This document shows, piece after piece, positions 13,505 through 25,530 of a stretch of DNA of 64,000 nt. A program made the position numbers and the translations under genes. The notes under the pieces were generated by a model. The model searched no databases and had not been told where the DNA came from. It worked only from the letters and a program-made list of their open reading frames with translations. How positions within the stretch are numbered: the stretch's first letter is position 1; the number at the start of each line of letters is the position of its first letter. The DNA comes from Chionoecetes opilio (taxonomy: Eukaryota; Arthropoda; Malacostraca; Decapoda; Majidae). The DNA is taken from positions 181,925 through 245,924 of the forward strand of contig JACEEZ010007099.1 in assembly GCA_016584305.1 (NCBI GenBank), written 5' to 3'.

Positions 13505-13970
13505 CATAAAAAATTATTCTGTACATTAGTGATTAAGGGCTGTTTCACAGTTTAAGGTACAAGTATAGTATTGCAGTAATTAAGTGCTTAAGTGATGTAC
13601 AATTAAGTTGTACAGGTACAGTACTGTATACAATACAGTACAGAGTTGTGATTATAGTGATTAAAGTGATACCAGTGTTAAAATGCTACAGAGTCCCCCT
13701 AACATCTTCTACATGTTACAACAAGGCTCCCCTCTCCTTGGATTACATGCCTGATGCTGCCCGTGCATTGCTAAGTGTTGTCTTTATGCTTTTACACTAC
13801 TGTATGTACTTCTTTTTAACTCATATCAGAGGAGGACATTGAATAACTCGGCACATTGAATAACTCGGCAAGGGCCAGAGCCCCTAGCGTGCCGAGTTAT
13901 AAGGGTTTTACTGTATAAAAGGTAAACAATAGTTACTCTTCAAAAATTACACGAAAATTGGTGCCTGGGA

Positions 13971-16492
13971 TACTATTTGTAGCATAGCCCCATCGTTAAT
14001 TGTCATGTGAACAACTACATAATACAGTAGACTTAATTGTTGTAGTATTTGTAGCATAGCCCCATCGTTAATTGCCATGTGAACAACTACATAATACAGT
14101 AGACTTAATTGTTGTAGTATTTGTAGCATAGCCCCATCGTTAATTGCCACGTGGGCAACTACATAATACAGTAGACTTAATTGATGTAGTATTTGTAGCA
14201 TAACCCCATCGTTAATTGCCATGTGAACAACTACATAATACAGTAGACTTAATTGATGTAGTATTTGTAGCATAGCCCCATCGTTAATTGCCATGTGAAC
14301 AACTACATAATACAGTAGACTTAATTGCTGTAGTATTTGTAGCATAACCCCATCGTTAATTGCCATGTGAACAACTACATAATACAGTAGACTTAATTGA
14401 TGTAGTATTTGTAGCATAACCCCATCGTTAATTGCCATGTGAACAACTACATAATACAGTAGACTTAATTGATGTAGTATTTGTAGCATAACCCCATCGT
14501 TAATTGCCATGTGAACAACTACATAATACAGTAGACTTAATTGATGTACTATTTGTAGCATAACCCCATCGTTAATTGCCATGTGAACAACTACATAATA
14601 CAGTAGACTTAATTGATGTAGTATTTGTAGCATAACCCCATCGTTAATTGCCATGTGGGCAACTACATAATACAGTAGACTTAATTGATGTAGTATTTGT
14701 AGCATAACCCCATCGTTAATTGCCACGTGAACAACTACATAATACAGTAGACTTAATTGATGTAGTATTTGTAGCATAACCCCATCGTTAATTGCCATGT
14801 GAACAACTACATAATACAGTAGACTTAATTGATGTAGTATTTGTAGCATAACCCATCGTTATTGCCCACGTGAACAACTACATAATACAGTAGACTTAAT
14901 TGATGTAGTATTGTAGCATAGCCCCATCGTTAATTGCCACGTGAACAACTACATAATACAGTAGACTTAATTGTTGTAGTATTTGTAGCATAGCCCCATC
15001 GTTAATTGCCACGTGAACAACTACATAATACAGTAGACTTAATTGATGTAGTATTTGTAGCATAACCCCATCGTTAATTGCCATGTGAACAACTACATAA
15101 TACAGTAGACTTAATTGATGTAGTATTTGTAGCATAACCCCATCGTTAATTGCCACGTGAACAACTACATAATACAGTAGACTTAATTGATGTAGTATTT
15201 GTAGCATAGCCCCATCGTTATTGCCATGTGAACAACTACATAATACAGTAGACTTAATTGATGTAGTATTTGTAGCATAACCCCATCGTTATTGCCACGT
15301 GAACAACTACATAATACAGTAGACTTAATTGATGTAGTATTTGTAGCATAACCCCATCGTTAATTGCCACGTGAACAACTACATAATACAGTAGACTTTA
15401 ATTGTTGTAGTATTTGTAGCATAACCCATCGTTAATTGCCATGTGAACAACTACATAATACAGTAGACTTAATTGATGTAGTATTTGTAGCATAACCCCA
15501 TCGTTAATTGCCACGTGAACAACTACATAATACAGTAGACTTAATTGATGTAGTATTTGTAGCATAGCCCCATCGTTAACTGCCACGTGAACAACTACAT
15601 AATACAGTAGACTTAATTGTTGTAGTATTTGTAGCATAGCCCCATCGTTAATTGCCACGTGAACAACTACATAATACAGTAGACTTAATTGATGTAGTAT
15701 TTGTAGCATAACCCCATCGTTAATTGCCATGTGAACAACTACATAATACAGTAGACTTAATTGATGTAGTATTTGTAGCATAACCCCATCGTTAATTGCC
15801 ACGTGAACAACTACATAATACAGTAGACTTAATTGATGTAGTATTTGTAGCATAGCCCCATCGTTAATTGCCATGTGAACAACTACATAATACAGTAGAC
15901 TTAATTGATGTAGTATTTGTAGCATAACCCCATCGTTAATTGCCACGTGAACAACTACATAATACAGTAGACTTAATTGATGTAGTATTTGTAGCATAAC
16001 CCCATCGTTAATTGCCACGTGAACAACTACATAATACAGTAGACTTAATTGTTGTAGTATTTGTAGCATAACCCCATCGTTAATTGCCATGTGAACAACT
16101 ACATAATACAGTAGACTTAATTGTTGTAGTATTTGTAGCATAGCCCCATCGTTAATTGTCATGTGAACAACTACATAATACAGTAGACTTAATTGATGTA
16201 GTATTTGTAGCATAGCCCCATCGTTAATTGCCATGTGAACAACTACATAATACAGTAGACTTAATTGATGTAGTATTTGTAGCATAACCCCATCGTTAAT
16301 TGCCACGTGAACAACTACATAATACAGTAGACTTAATTGATGTAGTATTTGTAGCATAACCCCATCGTTAATTGCCATGTGAACAACTACATAATACAGT
16401 AGACTTAATTGATGTAGTATTTGTAGCATAGCCCCATCGTTAATTGCCACGTGAACAACTACATAATACAGTAGACTTAATTGATGTAGTAT
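13971..16492. repeat. 72-bp satellite, about 35 copies
   Basis: A clean head-to-tail array of a 72-bp unit containing CCCCATCGTTAATTGCCA, CAACTACATAATACAGTAGA and TTAATTGATGTAGTATTTGT. Variation is mostly at a few fixed positions (AACC/AGCC, CATGTG/CACGTG, GATGTAG/GTTGTAG), with rare one-base deletions. As 72 is divisible by three and one minus frame lacks stops, ORFs of 300 and 350 codons appear (24-residue period), but they look incidental. The array begins 57 bp after the right end of Tigger copy A. Confidence 0.95.
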
Positions 16493-16618
16493 GTAATACA
16501 GATGTATTTACTGAAATCATTTGGCTGGAAGTGAAAATGGATTATTGACCAAATATGGCAGGGAACCAAAAAATAAGGTTTTTAACCAATTAGAAGAATT
16601 CTACTAGAGGAGAACCTG

Positions 16619-16710
16619 GTTTATCCGGCAGCCTCGGGGGGCAGCGCATGCCGGATAACTCATTTTGCCCTTGTTTTGAGAGTTACTCTTATGGCATCGC
16701 CCAAAATCCC
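16619..16710. repeat. Possible transposon end with a CCGGATAA motif
   Basis: The sequence TTTATCCGGCAGCC...GCATGCCGGATAACTC contains inverted TATCCGGCA motifs, followed by GTTTTGAGAGTTACTCTTA. A related arrangement occurs at 45,686-45,800 (AGTCCGGCAG...CATGCCGGATAAAA, then TTTTGAGAGGGTA). The style resembles pogo-type ends but no partner end or transposase was found. Confidence 0.4.
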
Positions 16711-16736
16711 AATAAATACTGTGGTTTCTGGAGGTT

Positions 16737-17042
16737 GTTGTTGTTGTTGTTTTAGGGCTGCGAGGATCCCTCGGGGAACACTATGAGCCCTGGTGATGTC
16801 CTATGATGCTATCACAGGCGCGGTAGTTGACCCGTCTTCCTCGGGAAGGCACAGGCGAGGCGGATGACGGCGTGTTGCCGAGAGGGGGGAACGCCAGCCG
16901 CCGCCAGCAGGGTGGGCAGGTCAAAGGTGGTGACGTTCAGGGCGAGGAGTTGGGTGTGTAGCACTACACGGTGTGAGTGGAAGTGCGGACACTGCAGCAG
17001 AAAGTGTTCAATAGTCTCCGGAAAATTCCTGCACCAAGGCAA
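16737..17042 (-). pseudogene. 3' end of a non-LTR retrotransposon (LINE)
   Basis: The 76-codon minus-strand frame (17,042-16,812) begins WCRNFPETIEHFLLQCPHF. This matches the zinc-binding C-terminal segment that follows the reverse transcriptase in many LINE ORF2 proteins (Cys-rich, then ETxEHxLxxCP). It ends AVIRLACAFPRKTGQL, after which about 75 bp of 3' sequence leads to a repeat reading (CAACAA)n on the minus strand (16,737-16,752), as expected for a LINE tail. The reverse transcriptase core is absent, so this is a typical 5'-truncated insertion. Clade not determined. Confidence 0.65.
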
Positions 17043-17367
17043 AGACGGTATACTAAAGAAAGACTGGAAAGCTTCAAAATAAGGTGTAGTAAAGGCTAAC
17101 TGGTTACTCTTTAGTTGTTTGGTCCACTAGGTGAGGGCGTTAGCGTCAATTGAGCTATCACTATTCTAAAGACACCAAGTGTCAACTGTACAATGCAGAT
17201 ATGTAGATTAAGGAACACGTGTTACTACATGGCCTGGAAATCAACATATACGGATGAAGTCGTTGATGTTACAACACCATGTAAAGGAAACCAAAACAGT
17301 CATTTGGAATTTCTTAATTTACGTAAAACAAATAGGAACAACAAAATCAGTGGATCTTTTTCAGATA
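17043..17367. other. Interval without recognised features
   Basis: AT-rich unique-looking sequence between the LINE fragment and Tigger copy B. A 63-codon plus-strand frame (17,193-17,384) overlaps the element boundary and is not convincing. Confidence 0.4.
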
Positions 17368-17437
17368 CAGTAAAACCCTTATAACTCGGCACTGTATAAC
17401 TCGGAATTTGATATAACTCGGCATGGCAAAGACTAAT

Positions 17438-17892
<455 letters not shown>

Positions 17893-18069
17893 CCTAAACT
17901 GCATCTCATGGTTTTCACTCGGCATATCATGCCCTCACAACCTCTTCTGTGAACATGTAAACAGAAAGTTGGCAAAAAATAATGTATCTCGGCATATTAA
18001 TGTTTAACTGCATCTCTTCGCTTACACTCTGCTATCGTCAGTCGCATAAAGTCGTATTTTTGTCCTTTT

Positions 18070-18650
18070 GATCTTTTCCGGGCAAGCTCAGACTCTTCAA
18101 TTTCATTCCCTTCCTGCTGGAGACACCCTTGCGTGATGGAGCTGACATCTTGAAATACAGTACTGTATATGTAATCCCAAAACCGTAAAATAGGTGGCAA
18201 AGTAAAGCAAAGGTCGGGAACCAGCGTGTGGGCTGTCAGCTGCTGAGCCGTGTTTTATGTCATCAAAGCACCGTCTTGGATACGAATTCCGTTTTTTGTC
18301 GAATTGAAAAAGGATTGGTTTCTGCTTAAAAAACACAACAACTTGGTAGGAGCCGAAATTAATCAATGCAAAACATTGCAAACAATATCACAAAGTAGTA
18401 TAACACACATTTCAGCAAGTGTTATTGGATTGGGATTCGTAATCCAAGACGGTGCTTGGACGACAAAACACGGCCTCAGCCTACGCGCTGGTTCCTGATC
18501 TTTGCTTAATTTGCCACCTATTTCACGTGTTTTTGGGATTACATCATACAGTACTGTAATCAAGAATGGGCAGCTCCCATCACGCAAGGGTTTTCTCCAG
18601 CAGGGAAAGGGAATGAAATTGAAGAGCCCGAGCCTGCAGGAAAAGGTGAA
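18070..18650. repeat. Palindrome inside Tigger B
   Basis: Arms at about 18,070-18,290 and 18,430-18,650 are inverted copies with a loop near 18,300-18,420. The right arm holds the start of the transposase frame and the left arm holds it in reverse. Copy A has the same arrangement, lengthened by the hairpin insertion. Confidence 0.75.
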
Positions 18651-18894
18651 AGTGCTGGCAAAGGGTGGATGCAGGTGGGGTTTCCCGTGTGCTATTTGTG
18701 CTGAGTTTGATATCAAATCCAGCACATTCTACCCGTTCATTGGTAATGTAGTTTTTATGCTTTTTACAGTACTGTATTTCCTTTTTTTTTTTTTTTTTTA
18801 TAACCCATATCAGAGGAGGACATTGAATAACTCGGCACATTGAATAACTCGGCAAGGGCCAGACCCCTATCGTGCCGAGTTATAGGGTTTTACG

Positions 18895-19857
18895 TATGTC
18901 AAAATAGACACCAAGAACTATATTTGGGGCAGAAATTACATAAATTCCGTAATTAAACACTTCAGGTGGTGCCGTTGCAAATCAGTAGTCGTACCTCCTG
19001 TGTAATCACATCTCGCGTGGTTGTTTACAATTTTTCATCTTTGAATCACTCTGACGTCCGTCGTCCAGTCGTCCACTCTTTGAGCTACCGTGGTGGTGGC
19101 AAGACGTGTATGCTCCAGCTCCTCCACCGCAATAATTTCCGACACTAACGCTTCCCTCACCACGACACTAAAACTACCTTGTACTGTGTGCATCATATAT
19201 GACACCAATTCCACTTAATAGATCTAATATTATCCCTGAAATAATAGAAAATAAAAGGCTAGCAATATCTGGAACCACTGAGGTAGTTTTTGGTGCAGTC
19301 AATAGATGGCGCTCTAAACACAAGAATCGGGTGCTATCTGGCATCTTTCTGGCTACACTTATTTGTTATGCTGGATAGGAATATTTCCCGTCTTTCTTTT
19401 GTTACGTCTTTGACCCAAAGGCATGGGGTCAGGGACAGCGGAGCGATGCAGGTGGCTGTGAGTGTGTGGCCCCAGGCGGAGGCGGGTGAGAGTGCTCCAA
19501 CGCGGGACTTTTCGTACCACGGCTGGGGGGAAGAATCACCTTTTCGGGTATTGGCNTCCAAGCCCTGATTTCAATCAAGTTTATTTTAATCACTGATTTA
19601 AATCGTGATTTAAATCAAATGTTTTTTTTTTTTTATATCACTGATTTAAATCATAACCTTATCAATATTTGAAAACGAGAGGGGAAAGAAGGAAAATTAA
19701 GCCCATGGGCTTTAAGAACAGCACTTGTATCATTGTAGTATAATGATATCATAATGAGACACAATGAGTGACACTTTGAGATACCAAATTGCCTTGTGGT
19801 TGTTTTCACAACAGAAATATTTGTTTCTCAATTATATATATTTTGTTGTTGTAGTGT
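18895..19857. other. Interval with one N and GATTTAAATC palindromes
   Basis: No gene recognised. A single undetermined base lies at 19,556, inside a GC-rich patch (19,430-19,560). At 19,560-19,665 the palindrome GATTTAAATC recurs three times, with ATCACTGATTTAAATC in two of them. Clustered motifs like this occur near ends of some DNA transposons, but no element could be delimited. Confidence 0.4.
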
Positions 19858-21310
19858 ACAAAAAGCCCCACTACTATATCACTACTATAACCAAAAGTTG
19901 TATGTGCACGTTACAGACCTACTGTTGTTTATAAAAAGCCTGCTATATCACTACTATAACCAAAAGTTGTATGTGCACGTTACAGACCTACTGTTGTTTA
20001 TAAAAAGCCTGCTATATCACTACTATAACCAAAAGTTGAATGTGCACGTTACAGACCTACTGTTGTTTATAAAAAGCCTGCTATATCACTACTATAACCA
20101 AAAGTTGAATGTGCACGTTACAGACCTACTGTTGTTTATAAAAAGCCTGCTATATCACTACTATAACCAAAAGTTTTAATGTGCACGTTTTCAGACCTAC
20201 TGTTTGTTTATAAAAAAGGCCTGCTATATCACTACTATAAAAACCCAAAAATTGTATGGGGCACGTTACAGACCTACTGTTGTTTATAAAAAGCCTGCTA
20301 TATCACTACTATAACCAAAAGTTGTATGTGCACGTTACAGACCTACTGTTGTTTATAAAAAGCCTGCTATATCACTACTATAACCAAAAGTTGTATGTGC
20401 ACGTTACAGACCTACTGTTGTTTATAAAAAGCCTGCTATATCACTAATACCAAAAGTTGTATGTGCACTTTAAGACCTACTGTTGTTTATAAAAAGCCTC
20501 TATATCACTACTAAACCAAAAGTTGAAGTGCAACGTTACAGACCTACTTTGTTTATAAAAAAGCCTGCTATATCACTACTATAACACAAAAGTTGAATGT
20601 GCACGTTACAGACCTACTGTTGTTTATAAAAAGCCTGCTATATCACACTATATAACCAAAAGTTGAATGTGCACGTTACAGACCTACTGTTGTTTATAAA
20701 AAGCCTGCTATATCACTACTATAACCAAAAGTTGAATGTGCACGTTACAGACCTACTGTTGTTTATAAAAAGCCTGCTATATCACTACTATAACCAAAAG
20801 TTGAATGTGCATGTTACGTACCTACTTTTGTTTATAAAAAGCCTGCTATATCACTACTATAACCAAAAGTTGAATGTGCATGTTACAGACCTACTGTTGT
20901 TTATAAAAAGCCTGCTATATCACTACTATAACCAAAAGTTGAATGTGCATGTTACAGACCTACTGTTGTTTATAAAAAGCCTGCTATATCACTACTATAA
21001 CCAAAAGTTGAATGTGCACGTTACAGACCTACTGTTGTTTATAAAAAGCCTGCTATATCACTACTATAACCAAAAGTTGAATGTGCACGTTACAGACCTA
21101 CTGTTGTTTATAAAAAATCCTGCTATATCCACTACTATAACCAAAAGTTGAATGTGCACGTTACAGACCTACTGTTTTTTATAAAAAAGCCTGCTATATC
21201 ACTACTATAACCAAAAAGTTGAATGTGCACGTTACAGACCTACTGTGTTTATTAAAAAGCCTGCTATATCACTACTATAACCAAAAGTTGAATGTGCATG
21301 TTACGTACCT
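19858..21310. repeat. 69-bp satellite, clean part
   Basis: About 21 head-to-tail copies of a 69-bp unit containing GCACGTTACAGACCTACTGT, TGTTTATAAAAAGCCTGC and TATCACTACTATAACCAAAA. Unit length is divisible by three and one plus frame is free of stops, giving repetitive ORFs (for example 20,663-21,151) that look incidental. Copies drift from GTTGTATGTG to GTTGAATGTG along the array. Confidence 0.95.
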
Positions 21311-22280
21311 ACTTTTGTTTATAAAAAAAAGGCCGTTGGCTTAATTCTCCCAACTATACACAACCAAAAGTGGAAGTTTGCACGTTTCCAGGGGAACCTA
21401 ACTTGTGTTGATAAAAAAGCCTGCTTATATTTTTTCACACTATAACCAAAAAGTTGGAATGTTGCATGGTTAACCAGTGGGTGGGGGAACCTAACTGGTG
21501 TTTTATAAAAAAACAAAGGGGGGCCTGCTATATCAATTTAACCTAATAACCAAAACACAGTTGAATTTGTGCACGTTCCAGACTTACTGTGTTTATAAAA
21601 AAAAGGCCTCCTGGCTATATCAACTACTTATTAAAAACCAAATAAAGTTTGAATGTGGGCAGGTTTTAAACAGGGAACCTACTGATTGGTTTTATTAAAA
21701 AAGGCCTTGCTATCATCACTGGACTATTAAAAAACTCATAAAAAAGGTTGAAATGTGGCAGTGTTACCAGGGGGGAAACCTTTTTTTTTACTTTGGGTTG
21801 TTTCATACAAAAAAGTGGCCTGCTATAATTTCCACTACCTATAAAAAACCAAAAAGGTTGAATGTGGGCATGTTTAATACAGAACCTTACTGGTTGGTTT
21901 AAAAAAAGGCCCTTGGCGATTATCATTACTATAACCAAAAAAGTTGGTGGAATGGTGGCATGTTACCAGGGAACCTACTGTTGTTTATAAAAAAGGCTTT
22001 TCGCTACATCCATTACTATAACCAAAAAGTTGGGAAAATGTGCCATGTTACAGGTGGTGAACTACTGTTGTGGTATAAAAAAAAAAGGGGGCCTTGCTAA
22101 TTCCACTACTTATAAACCAAAAGTTGAATTGTGGGCCACGTTTACAACCCAGGGACCCTACTTGTTGGTTTATAAAAAAAAAGGCTGCCTATATCACTAC
22201 TATAAACCCAAAAAAGGTTGAAATTAGTGCATGTTTTACAGGGGGGAACCTACTGTTGGTTTATAAAAAGCCAAAGTTGA
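21311..22280. repeat. 69-bp satellite, heavily corrupted part
   Basis: The same array continues, but units are inflated to about 80-100 bp by extra bases, mostly inserted As, Gs and Ts in homopolymers. The onset is abrupt, between one unit and the next near 21,310. Confidence 0.85.
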
Positions 22281-22719
22281 TATTTCAACCAAAAGGGGTA
22301 ATATGGCCAGTATAAATTATCAAAAACAATAAAATAAAATATTACGATTCTCTTGTTTCCAAAAAACCGGCAAAGTAATTATTTACTGACAAAACAAAAA
22401 TAATATAAACATTTTGGGGAAACTTAAAAATTTCAAATGTATTTAGTGTATAGTGGAAAATGTTAGGCAATTATTAAGAAAAAAAAAGGTATACAAGGGG
22501 AGATACATTTTAAAATTTAGGGCTGACCCCGCTAACAGTAAAATGGTAATTTTGTCTTTTTTAATTTTTAATTGGATGAGTTTTGAAATAAAAAATTGAA
22601 TTGCTCCACCGATTTTTTTTTTTTTTTTTTCTGTCGCAAAGCATTTTGTTGTTTTTTTTTTTTTTTTTTTTTTTTTTTTATTTGCATTTACATTGAAACA
22701 ATGAAAAAAAAAAAAAAGG

Positions 22720-23040
22720 GTTTGACTAACCGAAGTCCTTAAGGGCTTAGGACCTTAAAAAAAAACTCTCGCCTTAACCTTAACCTAAAAACCATGAGGG
22801 GGCCTTGTATCCGTAAAAACCGAAAACCTTAAATACCTAAACCTTACCTAAACCTAAAAAACCTAAAACCTAAATCCATTTACAACCTAACCTAAGGTCC
22901 CTCGACAATCCGTAAAAACCTAACCTATCCTTAAAAAACCTTAAAACCTAGGCCTAAACCTAACTCTAGGACTAAGGCCTAAACCTAAAAACGGTTACAA
23001 AAAAAAACCTAGGGCCCTTTAAAACTTATTTAACCTAACC
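22720..23040. repeat. Degenerate CCTAA-rich tract
   Basis: Many CCTAA/CCTAAAA units in irregular spacing, the reverse complement of TTAGG-type telomeric repeat, distorted by the poor local sequence. Confidence 0.55.
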
Positions 23041-24904
23041 TTTTATCTAACTTTAAAAAAATAAAAAAAATAAACATAACGGAACAAAGAAAGAAACAAA
23101 CATAAGAAGAAATAAATAGCCCCAAAGGCACCCCGGGTCCACCAATATTTAATTCTAAAAAAAAAACATCCAAAATAAAAACTCCACCCAGAAAAATAGA
23201 AAAAAAGTAAGGGTTTTGTCCCATTGTTCCTCAAAGTGGGGAGTTTCGGGTTTCATATTCTTGGCCCACACCCCAGGGTGGTTTGTGCGTGGGTTTTTTT
23301 AACACGGGGAGTTTGCGTACAAAACCAAGTTGTTTTTTTTTCGGTCAATCCAGGTTTTGTTTAAGTTGGTTTCGTACCCCAATTGATTTTGAGGCTTTTG
23401 CGTACAATTTACTTGTGTCAGGCTTCATAACTTCGGGAAAAGTTTCCAAGGATGAACACCGCCGAAACTTTTTCTTTTGGGTGGCTTCGGAAAAAATATA
23501 TGGGTGTGTTCTCGGTCCCCCCGAGGTTTTTGGATGGTTTTGAATAATTAAAATCTGCCTAAACCGTTTTTCTGTCGCAAAAATAAAAAAATAAAAACAA
23601 TTGTTTTTTGAAAAAAAATAAAATGTGGACAGGAAAACAAATATAAAACAAAACAAAATTGGAAAACCTAAACCGAAACCTCACCTTTACCATAAAACAA
23701 AATATAAAAAAAAAAAAAAAAAAAAAAAAAACAAAAAAAAAAAAAAAAAAAAAAAACAAAAAAAAAAAAAAAATTTGGGACAGGGGAAAAAGTGTCAGGC
23801 AGTTTAACTCAAAAAACACAACCAAGAAAAACAAAATTGTTTCGTCACCAAAAGTGAGGTTCGGTGTTTTCATCGGGGGGGGGGACTAATACCCCCACCA
23901 ACTTAGTAGTCAAATGTTTCAAACTCGAAGCTGAGTGTACCCGAAAAAAAAACGGACTTATGGGTTTTCATATTAGGGACTACCCCCCCCCCCCCCCCCC
24001 CTGGTGAAAAAAACCATTTGGGTTTACGGGGAAAATCTTAACTTGGGGTAACAAAAACAAACTTGTGGTACGAAAAACTGACTGTTTAACCCCGTTTGTT
24101 AATAGGTGCCCAAGCCGGTCAGGGTGAAAAGGCGGGCCGCCAGGTTGTTGGCTGGGGGGGCCCGTTACAAAACACACCCAAACAACACTTTCAGGGGCTG
24201 CCAGTTCCAGGTTCGTACCCCACAAAAGTTGGTTTTTTTCGTACACCAAAAAAAGGTTTGTTTAGTAGTTCTATATTGAAAACCATAGGTCGTTTGCCCG
24301 TTCATACCCCAACTCAGGGGTCAAGGAGGTTTAAAATTGGGACTACTTTTTAGGGGAGTTTACCCGAAACGGGACCCAAACCAGGTATGTACGAAAAAAA
24401 AAAAAACAAACAAACTCAAAATCCAGGGTGCCTCCCGAAACAAAACTTAAAACCAAAAAAACCCTTTTCTGGGTACGGAAACAAACAGAAAATATTCCCA
24501 GGGATGAACCAAAACCGGGAAACACCTCACCTTTGGGTGGACACGGAACCAACGGTACTTTTTTTCTGGTTAGTGGGTTTTTTGGTGTTGTTTTTGGAGT
24601 GAAATCTGCTAACCCGTTGTCTGTTTCGGCCAATTTTTTTTTGTTTTTTGTATAAAGACCAAAAAAAAACAAAATAACCCATTGTGAAACCCAAAACAAC
24701 CTTAAAAACCTAAAACCTAAAAACTCTGTACCTAACTAAAAAATCGAAACAAAACATACTAGCCTTTATCGACCTAAAAAAAAAAAAAAAAATCAAAAAA
24801 TAATTTTTTGCGGGGTACCAGAAAAACGGGTGGCCATATCGTGGAGTAGTTGTGGTCCCCATGGGAGTCCAGCTTCCCCTGGCCCGGGGGGCCACGGTTC
24901 TGTG

Positions 24905-25530
24905 ATTGGCCCCAGTTATGTTATTCAGGGCTGCCCAGGGTTTCTACCACACGGGGCCGGGGCGGAAGAGTCCCCCCCTCTCTTTCCGTCTCTTCCTCTC
25001 TCCTTTCCCTTTACCTTTCTCTCTTCTCTCTCCTCTCCATTCTCTCTCTTTCCTTTCTTTAATTTTTCATCTTTAATTTCCTTCTTGCCCTTCTTCCTTT
25101 CCTCCCAAGAGGAGATGAGGAAGGTAAAAAGAGAGAGTTAAGGGGGAAAGGGTGTTAAGGAGATGAGGTAAAGAGAGAGATGAGTGGGTGGGAGAGGGGA
25201 GAGAGAAAGAGAGAGAGAACGGGAAAAAAGGGTGGTAAGGGGAGGGAAGGGGAGATAGAGGGTTTGGAGTGAAATGAAGAAGGGGAAAGGGGGAGGGGGA
25301 GTGTAGAGAGAGGGAAGAGGAGGGATGGAGGAAGGAAGGAGGGGATGAGAGGGGGAGGGAGAAGGGAGAAGGGGGAAAAAGGAGGAGGAGGGGAGATGGG
25401 GAAGGTGGAGAGAGGATGGAGAAGAGGGGGGGGGGGGGGGGGGTACTTTCCGCCCCGGTGGGGCCGTTGGGTAAAACCCCACTGCAGGACCCGACAAATA
25501 CTATAAAACTGGGCCTTTCAAGGGGGGGGT
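24905..25530. repeat. Large inverted repeat with CT and GA arms
   Basis: A CT-rich run (about 24,970-25,105) is followed directly by a GA-rich run (25,106-25,430). The outer flanks are also inverted partners: GGGGCCGGGGCGGAAGAGTC (24,953) matches the reverse complement of sequence at about 25,441-25,470 and on to 25,525. The arms are unequal in length. Confidence 0.65.

Larger units (their letters stand above)
9177..13913 (+). mobile_element. Degraded Tigger (pogo superfamily) transposon, copy A
   Basis: The left end begins CAGTAACAAGCCTTATAACTCGGC and the right end finishes with its inverted counterpart GTGCCGAGTTATAAGGG then TTTTACTG followed by TA. The same ends bound copy B (17,368-18,894). 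Internally, in order, it has a 15-bp array derived from the terminal repeat (9,184-9,440), a SINE remnant (9,457-9,648), an inverted duplication of the 5' region, a small hairpin insertion, the transposase pseudogene from 10,533, a 96-bp minisatellite inside the catalytic domain, and a C-terminal segment ending at 13,504. The transposase motifs place it in the Tigger/pogo branch of the Tc1/mariner superfamily. It cannot encode a working transposase: stops and frameshifts are numerous. TA flanks are clear on the right but not on the left (AA before CAGT). Confidence 0.85.

Noticed and set aside
13947..16450. Long repetitive open frames (300 and 350 codons) in the 72-bp array
   Set aside because: They follow from a unit length divisible by three with one stop-free frame. 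One-base deletions break them, and there is no start, splice or domain evidence.
19796..21151. Repetitive 23-residue-period frames in the 69-bp array
   Set aside because: Same reason: unit length divisible by three, with no supporting signal.
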